Below, one piece after another: positions 29,301-38,175 of a stretch of DNA of 64,000 nt. The DNA comes from Ornithinimicrobium cryptoxanthini (GTDB taxonomy: Bacteria > Actinomycetota > Actinomycetes > Actinomycetales > Dermatophilaceae): the NCBI RefSeq assembly GCF_023923205.1, contig NZ_CP099490.1, positions 2,356,001 through 2,420,000 on the forward strand, in the 5' to 3' direction. How positions within the stretch are numbered: position 1 is the stretch's first letter; the number at the start of each line of letters is the position of its first letter. Under the pieces are notes generated by a model. That model ran no database searches. It saw only the letters and a list, made by a program, of their open reading frames with translations, and was not told where the DNA came from. A program made the translations under genes and the position numbers.

Positions 29301-30575
29301 TTAGGCGTGGTGCGAGGTGGGGATAGGTCCTGCTGGGTGCAGGACGGCGTGGTCAGGGGTGAGCTGGTCGATCGAGGTCACGCCGAGCAGGCGCATGGTG
29401 CGCTGGACCTGGTTGATGAGGATGTCGAGGGCACGGGTCACGCCCGCCTCGCCGCCGGCCATCAGACCATAGAGGTAGGCCCGGCCGACCAGCACGGCGT
29501 CGGCTCCGTTGGCGACGGCGGCCACGATGTCGCCGCCGTGCATGACGCCGGTGTCGAGCAGGACGGGGACCCGGCCTCCGACTGCCGCGGCGATCTCGGG
29601 CAGCACCTCGAGCGGGGTGACGGAGCGGTCCAGCTGGCGCCCTCCATGGTTGGAGACGATCAGGCCGTCCACTCCCAGGTCGACGAACTCCCTGGCATCG
29701 TCCACGTGCTGGATGCCCTTGAGCACGATGGCCCCCGGCCAGTTCTCGCGCATCCAGACCAGGTCCGCGGTGTTGAGCGTCGGGTCGAACATCGAGTTGA
29801 CCAGGGACTCGACGGTGCCGCCGGACTCGCGCAGCGACGCGAACTCCAGGGGGTCTGTGGTCAGCAGGTTGAGCCACCAGCGCGGGTGGGTGGCCATGTC
29901 GGCCAGCGTCCGCGGCGTCAGCTGCGGTGGGATCGTCATGCCGTTGCGGACGTCGCGCAGCCGTTGCCCGGCGATCGCGGTGTCGACCGTGAGCACGAGA
30001 GTGGTGTAGCCGGCGGCCCGGGCCCGCTGCATCAGCGCGAGGGAGGCGTTTCGGTCCTGCCAGAGATAGAGCTGGAACCAGCGTTGCAGGTTGGGGACAT
30101 CCGCAGCCAGGTCCTCCACCGAGACGGTGCCCATGGTGGACAGGGTGTAGGGCACGCCAGCGGCCGCGGCGGCCCGACCGACCGCGCGCTCGCCCTCGTG
30201 GTGCATCATCCGGGTGAAGCCGGTGGGCGCCAGGACCAGCGGGACCGGGCTGGTCACGTCCAGGACGCTGACCGAGGTCTCGATGCGAGAGACGTCGCGC
30301 AGCACCCGGGGCCGGAACTCGACCCGCCCGAAGGCGGCACGGGCCCGGGCCAGGCTGACCTCGCTCTCGGCCGCGCCGTCCACATAGTCGAAGGCCGAGC
30401 GCGGGGTGCGCCGACGTGCGAGGTCCCTCAGGTCGTAGATGGTGTTGGCGCGCTGCAGCGCCCGGTGGGTCCGCTGCCAGGTGGGGCGTTCGACGCGCAC
30501 GAGGGGTCGCAGCTCGGCAGCTCGTGGCAGTCGTCGCTGCACCCGCGCCATGCTGACCCACGCTCTCTCACTCAT
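29301..30575 (-). CDS. FMN-dependent alpha-hydroxy-acid oxidase/dehydrogenase (LldD-like)
   Basis: A 424-residue TIM-barrel flavoprotein of the lactate/glycolate/mandelate family, oxidising an L-2-hydroxy acid to the 2-oxo acid. Family marks are FDYVDGAAESEVSL near the start, LVLAPTGFTRMMHHEGERAVGRAA, QLYLWQDRN, VLKGIQHVDDARE (catalytic-region Lys) and SNHGGRQLDRS with the active-site His and Arg near residue 307. No membrane helix is present. It is first in an operon with a HAAT importer. The start overlaps a 14-bp palindrome and has no evident ribosome-binding site; an internal ATG at 30551 is possible. Exact substrate not determinable. Confidence 0.9.
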   Translation of the reverse strand: MSERAWVSMARVQRRLPRAAELRPLVRVERPTWQRTHRALQRANTIYDLRDLARRRTPRSAFDYVDGAAESEVSLARARAAFGRVEFRPRVLRDVSRIETSVSVLDVTSPVPLVLAPTGFTRMMHHEGERAVGRAAAAAGVPYTLSTMGTVSVEDLAADVPNLQRWFQLYLWQDRNASLALMQRARAAGYTTLVLTVDTAIAGQRLRDVRNGMTIPPQLTPRTLADMATHPRWWLNLLTTDPLEFASLRESGGTVESLVNSMFDPTLNTADLVWMRENWPGAIVLKGIQHVDDAREFVDLGVDGLIVSNHGGRQLDRSVTPLEVLPEIAAAVGGRVPVLLDTGVMHGGDIVAAVANGADAVLVGRAYLYGLMAGGEAGVTRALDILINQVQRTMRLLGVTSIDQLTPDHAVLHPAGPIPTSHHA

Positions 30576-30586
30576 GCATATGCATG
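30573..30586. promoter_or_regulatory. 14-bp perfect palindrome over the oxidase start codon
   Basis: CATGCATATGCATG is a perfect palindrome that includes the oxidase ATG. On the minus strand an upstream ATG also opens a five-codon frame (M-H-A-Y-A-stop) whose stop overlaps the oxidase ATG. Either a repressor site or a small leader ORF is possible; neither is shown. Confidence 0.3.
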
Positions 30587-30689
30587 CATCCCGACGAATA
30601 GTTCCTCAGCGAGTCTAGATCCCGCGCCGGTGGGCGGGGGCATCACACGACCTGCTGTGACCAAATCGTCACCGCCGCCGTCCCGGGCC

Positions 30690-31532
30690 TCACAGGAGCA
30701 CGGTGGCGAAGGTGCCGGTCTGCACGAACCCGACGTGTCGATAGGTCGCCAGCGCGGGTCCGTTGAAGTCGTTGACATAGAGCGTCACCGTCGGTGCCAG
30801 GTGGTCCAGGATGTGCTCGACCACGGCCGCCATCGCCGGGACCGCCACTCCTCTGCCCCGCCAGCGCGGGTGCACCCAGACACCCTGGACCTGGGCGACC
30901 CCGAGCGCGACGCTGCCGATGTCGGCCTTGAACACGACCTCACCGTCCTCGATGCGCACCAGCGAGCGGCCGGCGCGCACGAGCGCCCCCACGGAGAGCC
31001 GATAGGCCCGGTCGGAGCCCCGGTAGGGCGGATAACCGATCTCCTCAGTGAACATGGCCGCCGCGGCGGGGACCACGAGGTCGGTCTCCTCGACCGTTGC
31101 GGGACGCACGTGCGGGTCGGCGCCGACGCCCAGCAACGAGGGCGACAGATCCATCGTCAGGACCGGCTGGTTGCGACGCACCTCACGGGCGGGACCCCAC
31201 TGCGGGGCCAGGGTCTCCCACAGGGGCAGCACCTGGTCGACGGGCCCAAAGAGTGAGGACGCCCAGGCACGCCGCTTGGTCACCTTGGCCGCCAGGGGCT
31301 CGATCATGTCCTCGTCGAGCTCGACGGGGACCACGTTTGCTGACGTCCAGCACAGGCCGATGCGCCCGTCCCGCTCATAGCCCAGGACCGAGTTCCGGCC
31401 ACCCGCCATGCCGCCCTCGAGGATGCGGGCGGCCACGAACACGTTGGTGATGGGGTCGCGACCACACAGCTCAAGTGCCCGGGGCGCATCAGAGAGTCCC
31501 AGGCCACGCACCGGGGCCGGGAGGCGCAGCAT
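30690..31532 (-). CDS. DUF4081 domain-containing GNAT family N-acetyltransferase
   Basis: A 280-residue two-domain protein. The N-terminal half (PRALELCGRDPITNVFVAARILEGG) matches DUF4081. The C-terminal half is a GNAT fold with VQGVWVHPRWRGRGVAVPAMAAVV as the acetyl-CoA pyrophosphate loop (Arg-x-x-Gly-x-Gly/Ala) and VTLYVNDFNGPALATYRHVGFVQTG as the last strands. In mycobacteria a gene of this family follows ispG; here it is about 6 kb away. The acceptor is unknown. The ATG at 31532 is chosen on N-terminal similarity, although the frame is open further upstream. The end of the protein is hydrophobic (FATVLL). Confidence 0.85.
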   Translation of the reverse strand: MLRLPAPVRGLGLSDAPRALELCGRDPITNVFVAARILEGGMAGGRNSVLGYERDGRIGLCWTSANVVPVELDEDMIEPLAAKVTKRRAWASSLFGPVDQVLPLWETLAPQWGPAREVRRNQPVLTMDLSPSLLGVGADPHVRPATVEETDLVVPAAAAMFTEEIGYPPYRGSDRAYRLSVGALVRAGRSLVRIEDGEVVFKADIGSVALGVAQVQGVWVHPRWRGRGVAVPAMAAVVEHILDHLAPTVTLYVNDFNGPALATYRHVGFVQTGTFATVLL

Positions 31533-31671
31533 GGCCTCAGCGTAACCATTCTCCTCCGCGGCGTGCTGCTCCCGCGCAGAGGACGCCGCGCGGCCGCCCT
31601 CAGGACACGGTTGCGCGGAGCCACCATGGGCGCGAGGATCAAACCCAACATCCGCAACGGAGGAGAAGCCG

Positions 31672-33426
31672 ATGCAGCCACGCCCCCTGACCACGCAGAC
31701 TCGACAGGACGCCCTGCGGACGCTCGCCGAGAGCAGTGCCGGTGGCGCGGTCATCGATGTGCTGGTCATCGGCGGTGGTGTCACGGGGGCCGGGACCGCG
31801 CTGGATGCCGTGACTCGCGGACTGTCCACCGTCGTGGTCGAGGCACAGGACTGGGCGTCGGGGACCTCGTCCCGCTCCACCAAGCTCGTCCACGGGGGCC
31901 TGCGCTATCTGCAGATGCTCGACTTCAAGCTGGTGCACGAGGCGCTGACCGAGCGCGGCCTCCTGCTCAGCAAGATCGCGCCCCACCTGGTCAAGCCGAT
32001 GGCCTTCCTCATCCCCCTGGAGCACCGCATCTGGCAGCGCGCCTACTACGGCGCCGGCGTCTCGCTCTATGACCTGCTCGCCAACCTGATGCCGGGCCGG
32101 CGCACCCTGCCGATCCACCAGCACACCACGCGCAAGGGTCTGCAGCAGCAGTTCCCGGACCTCAAGCACGACACCGCGATCGGTGCGGTCAAATACTGGG
32201 ACGCCACCGTCGATGACGCCCGCCTGGTGTCCACCCTGATCCGCACCGCGGTGACCTACGGCGCGCACGCCGCCACCCGCACCCAGGTCGTCAAGCTGAC
32301 CAAGGACGACACCGGGAGGGTCAACGGCGCGATCCTGCGCGATCTGGAGACCGGCGAGGAGCTCACGGCGCGCGCCCGCCACGTCATCAACGCCACCGGG
32401 GTGTGGACCGAGGACACCGCCGAGCTGGCCGACACCAGCGGCGGCCTGCACGTGCTGGCTTCCAAGGGGATCCACCTCATCATCCCGCGCGAGCGCATCC
32501 AGGGCACCTCCGGCCTGTTCCTGCAGACCGAGAAGTCCGTGCTGTTCTTCATCCCGTGGTCGCGCTACTGGATCCTGGGCACGACGGACACTCCCTGGAC
32601 CCTTGATCCCCAGCACCCGGTGCCGACCAGCCAGGACATCGACTACGTCCTCGAGCACGCCAACGAGGTGCTCACCACCAAGCTCACCCGCGAGGACGTG
32701 ATCGGTTCGTATGCCGGGTTGCGCCCGCTCCTGCAGCCCGGCACCAAGGAGGGCACCGACTCTGCCAAGGTGAGCCGTGAGCACACCGTGGCCAGCCCCG
32801 TGCCCGGCCTGACCATTGTTGCCGGAGGCAAGCTCACGACATACCGGGTCATGGCCAAGGACGCCGTCGACTTCGCCCTCGGCGGCGAGTCGGAGCAAAC
32901 CCCCAGCATCACCCACGAGATCCCGCTCGTCGGTGCCGAGGGTGAGAAGGCAGTGCGCCGCCAGGCGGCCCACTGGCGCACGGAGTTCGGCTGGTCCGAG
33001 CAGATGGTCGACCACCTGCTGCACCGTTATGGCTCTCTGCTGACCGAGCTGATCGACCTGATCCGGGCGGACCCCTCGCTCGGCCGGCCGCTCGAGGCCG
33101 CCCCGGCCTACCTGCGCGCCGAGATCTCCTACGCCGCCAGCCACGAGGGTGCCCTGCACCTGGCCGACATCATGTATCTGCGGACCCGCCTCAACTACGA
33201 GACCGGGGACCGCGGGCTGGCCGCTCTGGACGAGATCGCGGCGCTGGCCGCCGACGTGCTCGGCTGGGACCAGGAGCAGACCGAGCGCGAGATGGCTTCC
33301 TACCGTGCACAGGCGCAGTCGGAGGACCTGGCAGCCAAGCAACCCGACGACGAGTCCGCAGAAGAGGTGCGCGACCGGGCACCCGACCTCACCCCCATGG
33401 TCCCGATCGGGACTCCTGACAAGTAG
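31672..33426 (+). CDS. glpD: Glycerol-3-phosphate dehydrogenase (FAD-dependent)
   Basis: A 584-residue peripheral membrane flavoenzyme that oxidises glycerol-3-phosphate to dihydroxyacetone phosphate and passes electrons to the quinone pool. The FAD-binding GGGVTGAGTALDAVTRGL motif is at about 32-49, followed by SSRSTKLVHGGLRYL, both diagnostic of GlpD. TVDDARLVSTLIRTA and YAGLRPLL also fit, and a C-terminal helical domain ends in an acidic tail. GGAGAA precedes the ATG. First of the glpD-glpF-glpK cluster, which takes up, phosphorylates and oxidises glycerol. No GlpR-type regulator gene is present in the window. Confidence 0.96.
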   Translation: MQPRPLTTQTRQDALRTLAESSAGGAVIDVLVIGGGVTGAGTALDAVTRGLSTVVVEAQDWASGTSSRSTKLVHGGLRYLQMLDFKLVHEALTERGLLLSKIAPHLVKPMAFLIPLEHRIWQRAYYGAGVSLYDLLANLMPGRRTLPIHQHTTRKGLQQQFPDLKHDTAIGAVKYWDATVDDARLVSTLIRTAVTYGAHAATRTQVVKLTKDDTGRVNGAILRDLETGEELTARARHVINATGVWTEDTAELADTSGGLHVLASKGIHLIIPRERIQGTSGLFLQTEKSVLFFIPWSRYWILGTTDTPWTLDPQHPVPTSQDIDYVLEHANEVLTTKLTREDVIGSYAGLRPLLQPGTKEGTDSAKVSREHTVASPVPGLTIVAGGKLTTYRVMAKDAVDFALGGESEQTPSITHEIPLVGAEGEKAVRRQAAHWRTEFGWSEQMVDHLLHRYGSLLTELIDLIRADPSLGRPLEAAPAYLRAEISYAASHEGALHLADIMYLRTRLNYETGDRGLAALDEIAALAADVLGWDQEQTEREMASYRAQAQSEDLAAKQPDDESAEEVRDRAPDLTPMVPIGTPDK

Positions 33427-33516
33427 GCACATCTAGCGTGCGCCCCCTTCCATCCTGAACCCACGTCTGGCACGCTCTCCCTCACAGACTTTCCCTCACA
33501 GAAAAGAGTCCCGCGC

Positions 33517-34242
33517 ATGGGAGCGATCTTCCTCTACGAGATCATGGGCACGGCCATGCTGACGCTGCTGGGTTGTGGTGTGGTCGCCAACGCGATCCTG
33601 CCCAAGACCAAGGGCAACGGCGGCGGCTGGCTGCTGATCAACTTCGGCTGGGGACTGGCGGTCTTCGCCGGTGTCTACGTGGCCTACAAGACCGGGGCCC
33701 ACATCAACCCGGCCGTCACCTTCGGCCTGCTGACCAGCGGTGCTGAGTTCTATGACCCGAACGGCGCGATCCCGGTCAACTTCGGCAACACGATCGCCTA
33801 CATCGTGGCGCAGATGATCGGTGCCTTCATCGGTGCCGTTCTGGCCTGGCTCGGCCACAAGCAGCACTTCGACGAGGACGCCGAGCCGGCGGTCAAGCTG
33901 GCCGTCTTCTCCACCGGTGCGGAGATCCGCAACCCGCTGTGGAACACGGTCACCGAGATCCTGGGCACCTTCGTGCTGGTCTTCGTCATCCTCCAGTTCG
34001 GCAACACACCATCGGGTCTCGGCCCGCTGGCCGTCGCCCTGCTGGTCGTGGGTATCGGCAACAGCCTCGGTGGTCCCACGGGGTATGCGATCAACCCGGC
34101 GCGTGACCTGGGTCCCCGCATCGCGCACGCGGTGCTGCCCATCCGCGGAAAGGGTGACAGCGACTGGGGCTACTCCTGGATCCCCGTCGTCGGCCCGATC
34201 CTCGGCGCCGTGATCGCCGGTCTGCTCCATCTCAGCATCTGA
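33517..34242 (+). CDS. glpF: Glycerol uptake facilitator (aquaglyceroporin)
   Basis: A 241-residue MIP-family channel with six membrane spans and two half-helices. Both NPA boxes are present: HINPAVTFG near residue 68 and YAINPARDLGPRIAH near 190. The Asp after the second NPAR is the mark of glycerol-conducting GlpF channels as opposed to water-only aquaporins. GGCGWxLxxNFGWGLAVFAGV-type packing glycines are seen around 45-60. Lies 90 bp after glpD and 49 bp before glpK, so the three are likely one operon. Confidence 0.95.
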   Translation: MGAIFLYEIMGTAMLTLLGCGVVANAILPKTKGNGGGWLLINFGWGLAVFAGVYVAYKTGAHINPAVTFGLLTSGAEFYDPNGAIPVNFGNTIAYIVAQMIGAFIGAVLAWLGHKQHFDEDAEPAVKLAVFSTGAEIRNPLWNTVTEILGTFVLVFVILQFGNTPSGLGPLAVALLVVGIGNSLGGPTGYAINPARDLGPRIAHAVLPIRGKGDSDWGYSWIPVVGPILGAVIAGLLHLSI

Positions 34243-34291
34243 CCCACAGTGACAAGACCTCGACCACAACGATGTGAAGGAGTCAAGAACG

Positions 34292-35848
34292 ATGGCTGAC
34301 TACGTACTCGCGATCGACCAGGGCACCACGAGCACCCGGGCGATCGTGTTCACCAAGTCCGGAGAGATCCACTCGGTGGGTCAGAAGGAGCACGAGCAGA
34401 TCTTCCCCAAGGCGGGCTGGGTCGAGCACGACCCGGCCGAGATCTGGGACAACACCCGTGAGGTGATCGGTTCGGCTCTAGGCAAGGGCTCGGTCGCCAA
34501 CTCCCAGCTCGCCGCGATCGGCATCACCAACCAGCGGGAGACCGCCGTGGTGTGGGACAAGAACACCGGCGAGGCTGTCTACAACGCGATCGTCTGGCAG
34601 GACACCCGCACCGACAAGATCGTCGCCGAGCTCGGCGGCGACGAGGGCGCAGACAAATACAAGGCGATCTGTGGTCTGCCGCTGGCCACCTACTTCTCCG
34701 GACCCAAGGTCAAGTGGATCCTGGACAACGTCGAGGGTGCCCGCGACAAGGCCGAGGCCGGCGACCTGCTGTTCGGCAACACGGACACCTGGACCCTGTG
34801 GAACCTCACTGGTGGGCCGGAGGGCGGCGTGCACGTCACTGACGTGACCAATGCCTCGCGCACCATGCTGATGGACCTCAAGACCCTGTCCTGGGACGAG
34901 GGCATCGCCTCCGACATGGGCATCCCGCTGTCGATGCTGCCGGAGATCAAGTCCTCCTCCGAGGTCTACGGCGAGAGCGAAAAGCTCGGCGTGCCGATCG
35001 CGGGCATCCTGGGTGACCAGCAGGCGGCCACGTTCGGACAGGCCTGCTTCGAGAAGGGCATGTCCAAGAACACCTACGGCACCGGCAACTTCATGCTGCT
35101 CAACACCGGCACCGAGATCGTGCCGAGCGAGAACGGCCTGCTCACCACGGTCTGCTACAAGATCGGCGAACAGGATGCGGTCTATGCTCTCGAGGGCTCG
35201 ATCGCCGTCACTGGTTCTCTGGTGCAGTGGCTGCGCGACAACCTGGGCCTGATCAAGGAGGCCCCGGAGGTCGAGGAGCTGGCCAAGCAGGTCGACGACA
35301 ACGGCGGCTGCTACATCGTCCCGGCCTTCTCCGGCCTGTTCGCGCCCTACTGGAAGGACGACGCCCGTGGCGCGATCGTCGGTCTGACACGCTATGTCAA
35401 CAAGAACCACATCGCGCGGGCCTCCCTGGAGGCCACCGCGTTCCAGACCCGCGAGGTGCTGGACGCGATGAACGCCGACTCCGGGGTCGACCTGGCCGAG
35501 CTGCGGGTCGACGGCGGCATGATCGCCAACGAGACCCTGATGCAGTTCCAGGCGGACATCCTCGGTGTGGACGTGGTCCGTCCCAAGGTGGCCGAGACCA
35601 CCGCGCTGGGCGCGGCCTATGCGGCTGGCATCGCCGTCGGGTTCTGGGAGGGCGAGCAGGACGTCGTTGACAACTGGGCCGAGGGCGCTCGTTGGAGCCC
35701 GAAGATGGCCGACGCCGAGCGGGACCGTCTCTATCGTCAGTGGAAGAAGGCGGTGACCAAGACCTTCGACTGGGTCGATGAGGACGCCGAGGCGGTCGAG
35801 GAGGCAGCTGCGGAGGAAGCCGCAGAAGACGGCGACGGCGCTCCCTGA
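34292..35848 (+). CDS. glpK: Glycerol kinase
   Basis: A 518-residue ATP-dependent kinase of the FGGY family that traps glycerol as glycerol-3-phosphate. Visible are the N-terminal phosphate loop [17 protein letters not shown], the family block [16 protein letters not shown], the glycerol-contacting [24 protein letters not shown], and [37 protein letters not shown] is the second ATP-region motif. AAGGAG lies nine bases before the ATG at 34292. A Glu/Ala-rich acidic tail of about 20 residues extends the C-terminus. A 14-bp hairpin follows. Confidence 0.97.
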   Translation: MADYVLAIDQGTTSTRAIVFTKSGEIHSVGQKEHEQIFPKAGWVEHDPAEIWDNTREVIGSALGKGSVANSQLAAIGITNQRETAVVWDKNTGEAVYNAIVWQDTRTDKIVAELGGDEGADKYKAICGLPLATYFSGPKVKWILDNVEGARDKAEAGDLLFGNTDTWTLWNLTGGPEGGVHVTDVTNASRTMLMDLKTLSWDEGIASDMGIPLSMLPEIKSSSEVYGESEKLGVPIAGILGDQQAATFGQACFEKGMSKNTYGTGNFMLLNTGTEIVPSENGLLTTVCYKIGEQDAVYALEGSIAVTGSLVQWLRDNLGLIKEAPEVEELAKQVDDNGGCYIVPAFSGLFAPYWKDDARGAIVGLTRYVNKNHIARASLEATAFQTREVLDAMNADSGVDLAELRVDGGMIANETLMQFQADILGVDVVRPKVAETTALGAAYAAGIAVGFWEGEQDVVDNWAEGARWSPKMADAERDRLYRQWKKAVTKTFDWVDEDAEAVEEAAAEEAAEDGDGAP

Positions 35849-35870
35849 CTGCACCGCTGTTCACCCGCAC

Positions 35871-35902
35871 GAGCCCGGTCCCGCACCCGCGGGGCCGGGC
35901 TC
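35871..35902 (+). terminator. Strong hairpin terminator after glpK
   Basis: A 14-bp stem (GAGCCCGGTCCCGC with GCGGGGCCGGGCTC, one G-T wobble) around a four-base loop, starting 22 bases after the glpK stop. No T-run, as usual in high-GC actinobacteria. It probably ends the glp transcript. Confidence 0.7.
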
Positions 35903-35984
35903 CGGCATACCCGCGGGGTCGCGCACGCCTCGCCGGGCGAGACGTGCGGTGGCAGGCTTGGGTGAACAACTGGAGGAGCGTGAC

Positions 35985-36212
35985 ATGACAGGTGCACAGG
36001 ATCCGCAGCAGCGCACCGACGGGGAGCTGACCCAGCACAGTGCCGACGAGGCCCGCGAGGACTGGGACGTGGCGGCAACCAACCCTCAGCCGACCGGTGC
36101 CGGCGCAGGCGAGACACCGGACGCGGCCGCTGCGGGATCGGGCGGCCGTGACGGCAACCTCGGCGAATCTGGCCGGTTGCACGGCGAGCAGGATCCGGAC
36201 CGCGCTGACTAG
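35985..36212 (+). CDS. Small acidic hydrophilic protein of unknown function
   Basis: A 75-residue protein with no membrane segment or signal, rich in Asp, Glu, Gln, Gly and Ala; composition suggests disorder. A very good ribosome-binding site (GGAGGAGCGTGAC before the ATG) and the clear stop support it as a real gene. It lies 82 bases after the glpK terminator and converges with the uridine-kinase-like gene (30 bases between stops). Similar short acidic ORFs are frequent in actinobacteria and I recognise no family. Function unknown. Confidence 0.6.
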   Translation: MTGAQDPQQRTDGELTQHSADEAREDWDVAATNPQPTGAGAGETPDAAAAGSGGRDGNLGESGRLHGEQDPDRAD

Positions 36213-36242
36213 GACAACTGGCTCGGCTGATGCTACGGCGTC

Positions 36243-36950
36243 TCAGGGCAGCTCAAGCCACTGTGGCTCTTCAGGGTCGGGCTCGAGCAGCGCCGGGCGC
36301 TGCAGGTCTGTGTTGTCCAGGATCCAGGTCGGCGGGTGCAGTCGCGCCTGCTGCAGATAGAGCTGCTGCCCACCGACATAGCGGGCATTCGCCTCGTGCG
36401 CCGGATCGTCCGCACCCTCCGGGCGGCCCTCGAACCGGGCATTGCCGCGCGGCACCGAGACGCTGAGCGGCACCAGCACCAGCAGCGTGGCGTCCCACTC
36501 GGCAGCGAGCTCGGGTCGCCTCAGGAAGATGCCGTCCACGAGCAGCAGCGCGTCGTCCGAGGCCGTCACCGGGGCTGGTGAGACCGCGTGGTCAGTGCGC
36601 ACGTCATGCACCGCGGGCACATAGTCCTCGCCCACCCGGAAGGGCCGCAGCACACTGGCGCGGAATGCCTCGTAGTCGTAGGAGTCCTGATAGAAAGTCT
36701 CCGGCCCGGTGCCCCTGGCGTGCCGGCGGGCGCGCGGGTGGTGGAAACCGTCGATCGAGACACTGCGGACCTCACGCCCCGCGACGTGCGGGGCCAGGGC
36801 CACCAGCTCGGCGGCCAACCGGCTCTTGCCTGCACCGTCGACACCGTCGATGCCGATCAGCACCCGCTGCCCCGGATGCACGGACAGCATCATCGACAGC
36901 AGGTCCACCAGGACCAGCTGTCGGACAGGGAGGAACCCGGGGCCGGTCAT
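36243..36950 (-). CDS. Uridine kinase-like P-loop phosphotransferase
   Basis: A 235-residue P-loop protein. Walker A is GIDGVDGAGKS at about residues 33-43. VSIDGFHHPRARRHARG then follows, the Asp-Gly-Phe-His motif of the uridine kinase/phosphoribulokinase fold, with GPETFYQDSYDYEAF as the substrate loop and LLVDGIFLRRPELAAEWD as a Walker B-like strand. The C-terminal ANARYVGGQQLYL segment matches actinobacterial proteins annotated as uridine kinase. No nucleoside transport or salvage gene is adjacent. The ATG at 36950 has no obvious ribosome-binding site. The true substrate is unproven. Confidence 0.82.
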   Translation of the reverse strand: MTGPGFLPVRQLVLVDLLSMMLSVHPGQRVLIGIDGVDGAGKSRLAAELVALAPHVAGREVRSVSIDGFHHPRARRHARGTGPETFYQDSYDYEAFRASVLRPFRVGEDYVPAVHDVRTDHAVSPAPVTASDDALLLVDGIFLRRPELAAEWDATLLVLVPLSVSVPRGNARFEGRPEGADDPAHEANARYVGGQQLYLQQARLHPPTWILDNTDLQRPALLEPDPEEPQWLELP

Positions 36951-36983
36951 GCGGGGCGTATGCCGTCTGCTCGGGTCGGCAGG

Positions 36984-38156
36984 TCAGCCGACGGTGACGG
37001 AGGGGGCGCCCCCGGTGACACCATCGACGGGCTCGCCCATCTCCTCGGCGATCCGCATGGCCTCCTCGATGAGGGTCTCGACGATCTGGCTCTCGGGGAC
37101 GGTCTTGATGACCTTGCCCTTGACGAAGATCTGGCCCTTGCCGTTGCCGGAGGCGACACCGAGGTCAGCCTCGCGGGCCTCCCCCGGACCGTTGACGACG
37201 CAGCCCATGACGGCCACCCGCAGCGGGACCTCGAGGCCCTCCAGCCCCGCGGTGACCTCGTCGGCCAGGGTGTAGACGTCGACCTGGGCCCGGCCGCAGG
37301 ACGGGCAGGAGACGATCTCGAGCTTGCGCGGCCGCAGGTTGAGGCTCTGCAGGATCTGGTTGCCGACCTTGACCTCCTCGACCGGAGGGGCCGACAGGGA
37401 GACCCTGATCGTGTCGCCGATGCCCTGGGACAGCAGCGCGCCGAAGGCGGTGGCTGACTTGATCGTGCCCTGGAAGGCGGGCCCGGCCTCGGTGACACCG
37501 AGGTGCAACGGCCAGTCGCCGCGCTCGGAGAGCAGTTGATAGGCACGCACCATCACGACGGGGTCGTTGTGCTTGACCGAGATCTTGAAGTCGTGGAAGT
37601 CGTGCTCCTCAAAGAGCGAGGCCTCCCAGACCGCAGACTCGACGAGAGCCTCGGGGGTGGCCTTGCCATATTTCTCCATCACCCGCTTGTCCAGCGAACC
37701 CGCGTTGACGCCGATCCGGATCGAGACCCCGGCGTCCTTGGCGGCCCGGGCGATCTCCTTGACCTGGTCGTCGAACTTGCGGATGTTGCCGGGGTTGACG
37801 CGCACCGCCGCACAGCCGGCGTCGATCGCCGCAAAGACATACTTAGGCTGGAAGTGGATGTCGGCAATGACCGGGATCTGGCTCTTCCGCGCGATCGCGG
37901 GCAGGGCCTCGGCGTCGTCCTGGCTGGGGCAGGCCACCCGCACGATGTCGCAGCCGGTGGCGGTCAGCTCGGCGATCTGCTGCAGCGTGGCGTTGATGTC
38001 GGTGGTCGGGGTGGTGGTCATCGACTGCACCGAGATCGGGGCGTCGCCGCCGACCTCGACCTTGCCGACCCGGATCTTGCGCGTCTTGCGCCGCGGGGCC
38101 AGGACCGGCGGCGGTGCGGCGGGCATGCCAAGGGCGATGGGGGTGCCAGCAGTCAT
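36984..38156 (-). CDS. ispG: 4-hydroxy-3-methylbut-2-en-1-yl diphosphate synthase (IspG/GcpE)
   Basis: A 390-residue 4Fe-4S enzyme of the MEP isoprenoid pathway converting methylerythritol cyclodiphosphate to HMBPP. The TIM-barrel part has [19 protein letters not shown] and [19 protein letters not shown]. The cluster cysteines are in [13 protein letters not shown] near residue 282 and [11 protein letters not shown] near 319. The ATG at 38156 is preferred over an upstream in-frame ATG since family N-termini begin close to it. It follows rseP by 19 bases, giving the common actinobacterial order dxr-rseP-ispG, so two MEP enzymes flank a site-2 protease. Confidence 0.96.
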   Translation of the reverse strand: MTAGTPIALGMPAAPPPVLAPRRKTRKIRVGKVEVGGDAPISVQSMTTTPTTDINATLQQIAELTATGCDIVRVACPSQDDAEALPAIARKSQIPVIADIHFQPKYVFAAIDAGCAAVRVNPGNIRKFDDQVKEIARAAKDAGVSIRIGVNAGSLDKRVMEKYGKATPEALVESAVWEASLFEEHDFHDFKISVKHNDPVVMVRAYQLLSERGDWPLHLGVTEAGPAFQGTIKSATAFGALLSQGIGDTIRVSLSAPPVEEVKVGNQILQSLNLRPRKLEIVSCPSCGRAQVDVYTLADEVTAGLEGLEVPLRVAVMGCVVNGPGEAREADLGVASGNGKGQIFVKGKVIKTVPESQIVETLIEEAMRIAEEMGEPVDGVTGGAPSVTVG

Positions 38157-38175
38157 GTGTCCAGTATCTCCTTGC

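Noticed and set aside
28089..31256. A 1055-codon plus-strand frame
   Set aside because: Antisense to the livK, oxidase and GNAT genes, which carry real motifs.
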